Assembly (NCBI GenBank): GCA_021816935.1
Contig: JAKAWR010000003.1
Span: 191,702 to 255,701 of the forward strand
Length of the DNA stretch: 64,000 nucleotides
Direction of reading: 5' to 3'
DNA from: Actinomycetes bacterium
GTDB lineage: Bacteria > Actinomycetota > Acidimicrobiia > Acidimicrobiales > JAMCPL01
Shown here: piece by piece, positions 62,193-64,000 of the stretch
Layout of the letters: each line of letters starts with the position of its first letter
How positions within the stretch are numbered: position 1 is the stretch's first letter
Notes under the pieces: generated by a model
Told to the model about the DNA's origin: nothing
Seen by the model: the letters and a program-made list of their open reading frames with translations, nothing else
The model's database searches: none
Program-made: the position numbers and the translations under genes

Positions 62193-63614
62193 TCACCTGA
62201 GACGATTCCCCTCGCATAATCTCTGCAGCTTCTCCAGCCCTGGTTGCCCCAACATCTCGATCACCGCGTAGACGGGTTTCTTGGGGCCAGTCACCTGCTC
62301 CAGGGCTTCTGCTCCCGCACTACCTCGCGTCGGAGCATCCGTTGTCAAGAGAATGAACGGCGTATTGCCCACTTGCTGCAGCACGGCAGCCTTCCCAAGC
62401 GCCTTCCAGAGTATGTCAGCGCGCTTGAGCCCGGCTCGGTGGCTGGTAAAGCTCCCGGCCACGTCGAAGAACCACAACCGGCCCAAGTTGTCCCGGCCAG
62501 TGAAATTGACTTCGACCCCTCCCAATTGACGTTGGTCTTTCTGAATGTCGTGGAAGCCTGCTTCTTCGATCACTGACCGCGCGATCGCCTTGGCGGCCCT
62601 TCCCTCCCGGACGGCTCGCGACTGGGAGTCCTCTTCCTCCGAAGCAGGCGTCGGTACGGCCGGCACGGCGACGTGAACAGGAGTGTTGGACGAATCCCGA
62701 GTTAGCCGCTCTCGCTCTTGCTCAACCCGGTCCTCGGCAAGCTTGACGTACAACTCATCGAGGTCGTAGCCCGCGAAATTTCGTCCTGCTCGCACCGCTG
62801 CGACTGCTGTGGTTCCCGAGCCAACGAAGGGATCGAGGATCAGGTCGCCGCGATAGGTATACAGCTCAATAAGGCGAGCGGGAAGCTCGATCGGGAACGG
62901 AGCTGGATGGCCGATTCGAGTGGCACTTTCGGCAGGTATCTCCCACACGTCGAGGGTGTTCTCCATGAAGTCGTCACGCGTCATCGAGGACTCGGAAGGT
63001 AGGCCTCGGCGCGCTCTGATCTTGGCAGGAACCGCTCGATCGAATCGACCCTTGCTGGCGACGACGACACGCTCCGTCAAGTCGCGCAGCACGGGGTTCC
63101 CTGGCCGTTGGAAGCTGCCCCACGCACATGAGCCGGAAGAGCCGCGCTGCTTCACCCAGAGAATCTCGCCTCGCAGCAACAGTCGCAGGTCGTCCTGGAG
63201 AATGCCTATCACGTCCGCCGAAAGGGAACGATAAGGCCTGCGCCCGAGATTGGCCACATTCACCGCAATGCGACCACCCGGCTCCAGCGTCCGGACGCAC
63301 TCGCTGAACACATCTCGGAGTAGGTCGAGATACTCCAGGTAGGTTGCCGGGACGGTGCCCTCACCCAGCGCTTCCTCGTATGCTTTACCTGCGAAGTAGG
63401 GCGGTGACGTAACAACCAGGGCAACTGAAGCGTCGCAGATCTCGTCCATGCGACGAGCGTCGCCGACGATCAGCTTGTCGACCGCCCTGTGGTCTGCTAC
63501 CTTCGACTCGGCCGAGAGGTATGGTGGCGCAAATCGGCGGTAAAAGCCGCTGGCATCGTGGCTCTCCCGCTTTGACACGCCGAACGCCGAGGTGGAAGTC
63601 GACCGTCTCACCAT
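62193..63614 (-). CDS. site-specific DNA methyltransferase (N4-C/N6-A type) with extra C-terminal domain
   Basis: A 473-residue enzyme of the beta class. The catalytic motif IV is VVTSPPYFAGKAYEEAL (about 85), motif I follows later as LILDPFVGSGTTAVAAVRAG (about 263-282), with HPAPFPIELPARLIELYTYR before it. The TSPPY form is usual for N4-cytosine enzymes. From residue ~350 on is a separate domain. It contains VIEEAGFHDIQKDQRQLGGV and GRLWFFDVAGSFTSHRAGLK, which may be a PD-(D/E)xK-like or TRD fold. ATG 63614 chosen; an upstream TTG at 63686 is possible. No restriction enzyme is clear next to it. Probably island-borne. Confidence 0.85.
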   Translation of the reverse strand: MVRRSTSTSAFGVSKRESHDASGFYRRFAPPYLSAESKVADHRAVDKLIVGDARRMDEICDASVALVVTSPPYFAGKAYEEALGEGTVPATYLEYLDLLRDVFSECVRTLEPGGRIAVNVANLGRRPYRSLSADVIGILQDDLRLLLRGEILWVKQRGSSGSCAWGSFQRPGNPVLRDLTERVVVASKGRFDRAVPAKIRARRGLPSESSMTRDDFMENTLDVWEIPAESATRIGHPAPFPIELPARLIELYTYRGDLILDPFVGSGTTAVAAVRAGRNFAGYDLDELYVKLAEDRVEQERERLTRDSSNTPVHVAVPAVPTPASEEEDSQSRAVREGRAAKAIARSVIEEAGFHDIQKDQRQLGGVEVNFTGRDNLGRLWFFDVAGSFTSHRAGLKRADILWKALGKAAVLQQVGNTPFILLTTDAPTRGSAGAEALEQVTGPKKPVYAVIEMLGQPGLEKLQRLCEGNRLR

Positions 63615-63744
63615 TGCAGGGTCAGCCCGAATGCACGTCGCCTGATGGGAGGGGCCCCAGCCGGCGAACGTCCTTCCATGCAACAACTGTACATTCCAGG
63701 TGTCGACGTTAAGCGGACTTCCGTTCCTGAAGCCATGGAACTCT

Positions 63745-64000
63745 ATTCCGCAGTAGCCGGGCGAACACTACTCCCGTCACCGGCGCCGGAAACCGCACCC
63801 GGGTACGACGCGACATCGCTGAGCGTCACCATGTCTCCGACCGACAGTCCATACCGTGCGGCAGCACTGCCCTCATTGATGTGATGAAGGAGCGCCTCGC
63901 CGCTCCCGCGTGACGGACTCGGTGCTGGGCATCGAGTCGGCGCCGAACTCGAGGAGCAGCGCGATGATGCGCACGTCAGAGAAGGAAAGCAAGGTCCCCT
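63745..64000 (-). CDS. C-terminal fragment resembling SAM hydroxide adenosyltransferase/halogenase family (partial)
   Basis: Minus-strand frame open from the window edge to TAG at 63745-63747. It contains GEALLHHINEGSAAARYGLS then VGDMVTLSD. This resembles the end of DUF62/SAM hydrolase proteins (GEx-LLY...NxGSAAxxLGLxxGDxV) but with about ten residues missing in the middle. The upstream part of the frame is Ser/Pro/Arg-rich and looks non-coding, so a frameshift or decay is likely. Confidence 0.3.

Noticed and set aside
63645..63884. 79-codon plus-strand frame
   Set aside because: It overlaps the methyltransferase 5' end and the minus-strand fragment with better protein character; no motif.

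Overview
The window is GC-rich, densely packed chromosomal DNA from a high-GC Gram-positive bacterium. The best guess is the class Acidimicrobiia or a close actinobacterial relative. The pointers are GTG/TTG starts, an ATP synthase c subunit almost identical in pattern to the mycobacterial one, a MurA with the Asp variant of the active-site loop, several acyl-CoA dehydrogenases, and many Pro/Gly/Ser-rich low-complexity stretches. The assignment is inference; no rRNA or species marker is present. About 50 genes, one tRNA, two related MITE-like elements and several repeat families are listed.

Layout. 1-3.7 kb: end of an AtuA-family gene, phosphotransacetylase, an acyl-CoA dehydrogenase, and a membrane-anchored SGNH protein whose 3' end carries a MITE. 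3.7-7.3 kb (minus): murA, glpX, enoyl-CoA hydratase. 7.4-11.5 kb (minus): a run of three double YbjQ-domain genes followed by a small unknown gene and a secreted His-motif protein. 12-18.5 kb: aromatic amino acid genes (a degenerate prephenate dehydratase paralogue, pheA, tyrA) and, convergently, ilvE-cimA-unknown for branched-chain amino acids. 18.6-30 kb: Pro-rich proteins, a two-component system, a lipoprotein, an oligopeptidase and a RodZ-C-like membrane protein. 30-38 kb: sugar epimerase, MaoC, medium-chain dehydrogenase, methyltransferase, a repeat-rich spacer, acyl-CoA dehydrogenase, ferredoxin reductase and an Lgt-like gene. 38-49.5 kb (minus): ECF sigma/anti-sigma pair, GT87-like membrane transferase and the complete F-type ATP synthase operon (I-B-E-F-H-A-G-D-C).

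50-53 kb: a translationally coupled acyl-CoA dehydrogenase / acetoacetate-decarboxylase-like / SDR operon. 54-58 kb: an MBOAT plus SGNH pair (surface O-acylation), a 7-bp GACCGGG repeat array and rmuC. 58.6-60.5 kb: an SUV3-type helicase. 60.6-64 kb: tRNA-Thr(CGU), a truncated tyrosine integrase, a DUF3782-like nuclease-fold protein and an orphan DNA methyltransferase with an extra C-terminal domain, which looks like the remnant of an island integrated at the tRNA.

The most unusual features are the triple YbjQ cluster, the SUV3-like helicase, the MITE family with a copy that rewrote the end of a gene, the catalytically altered PheA and SGNH paralogues, and two target-site residues (MurA Asp124, AtpE Met71) that match known natural drug-resistance variants.
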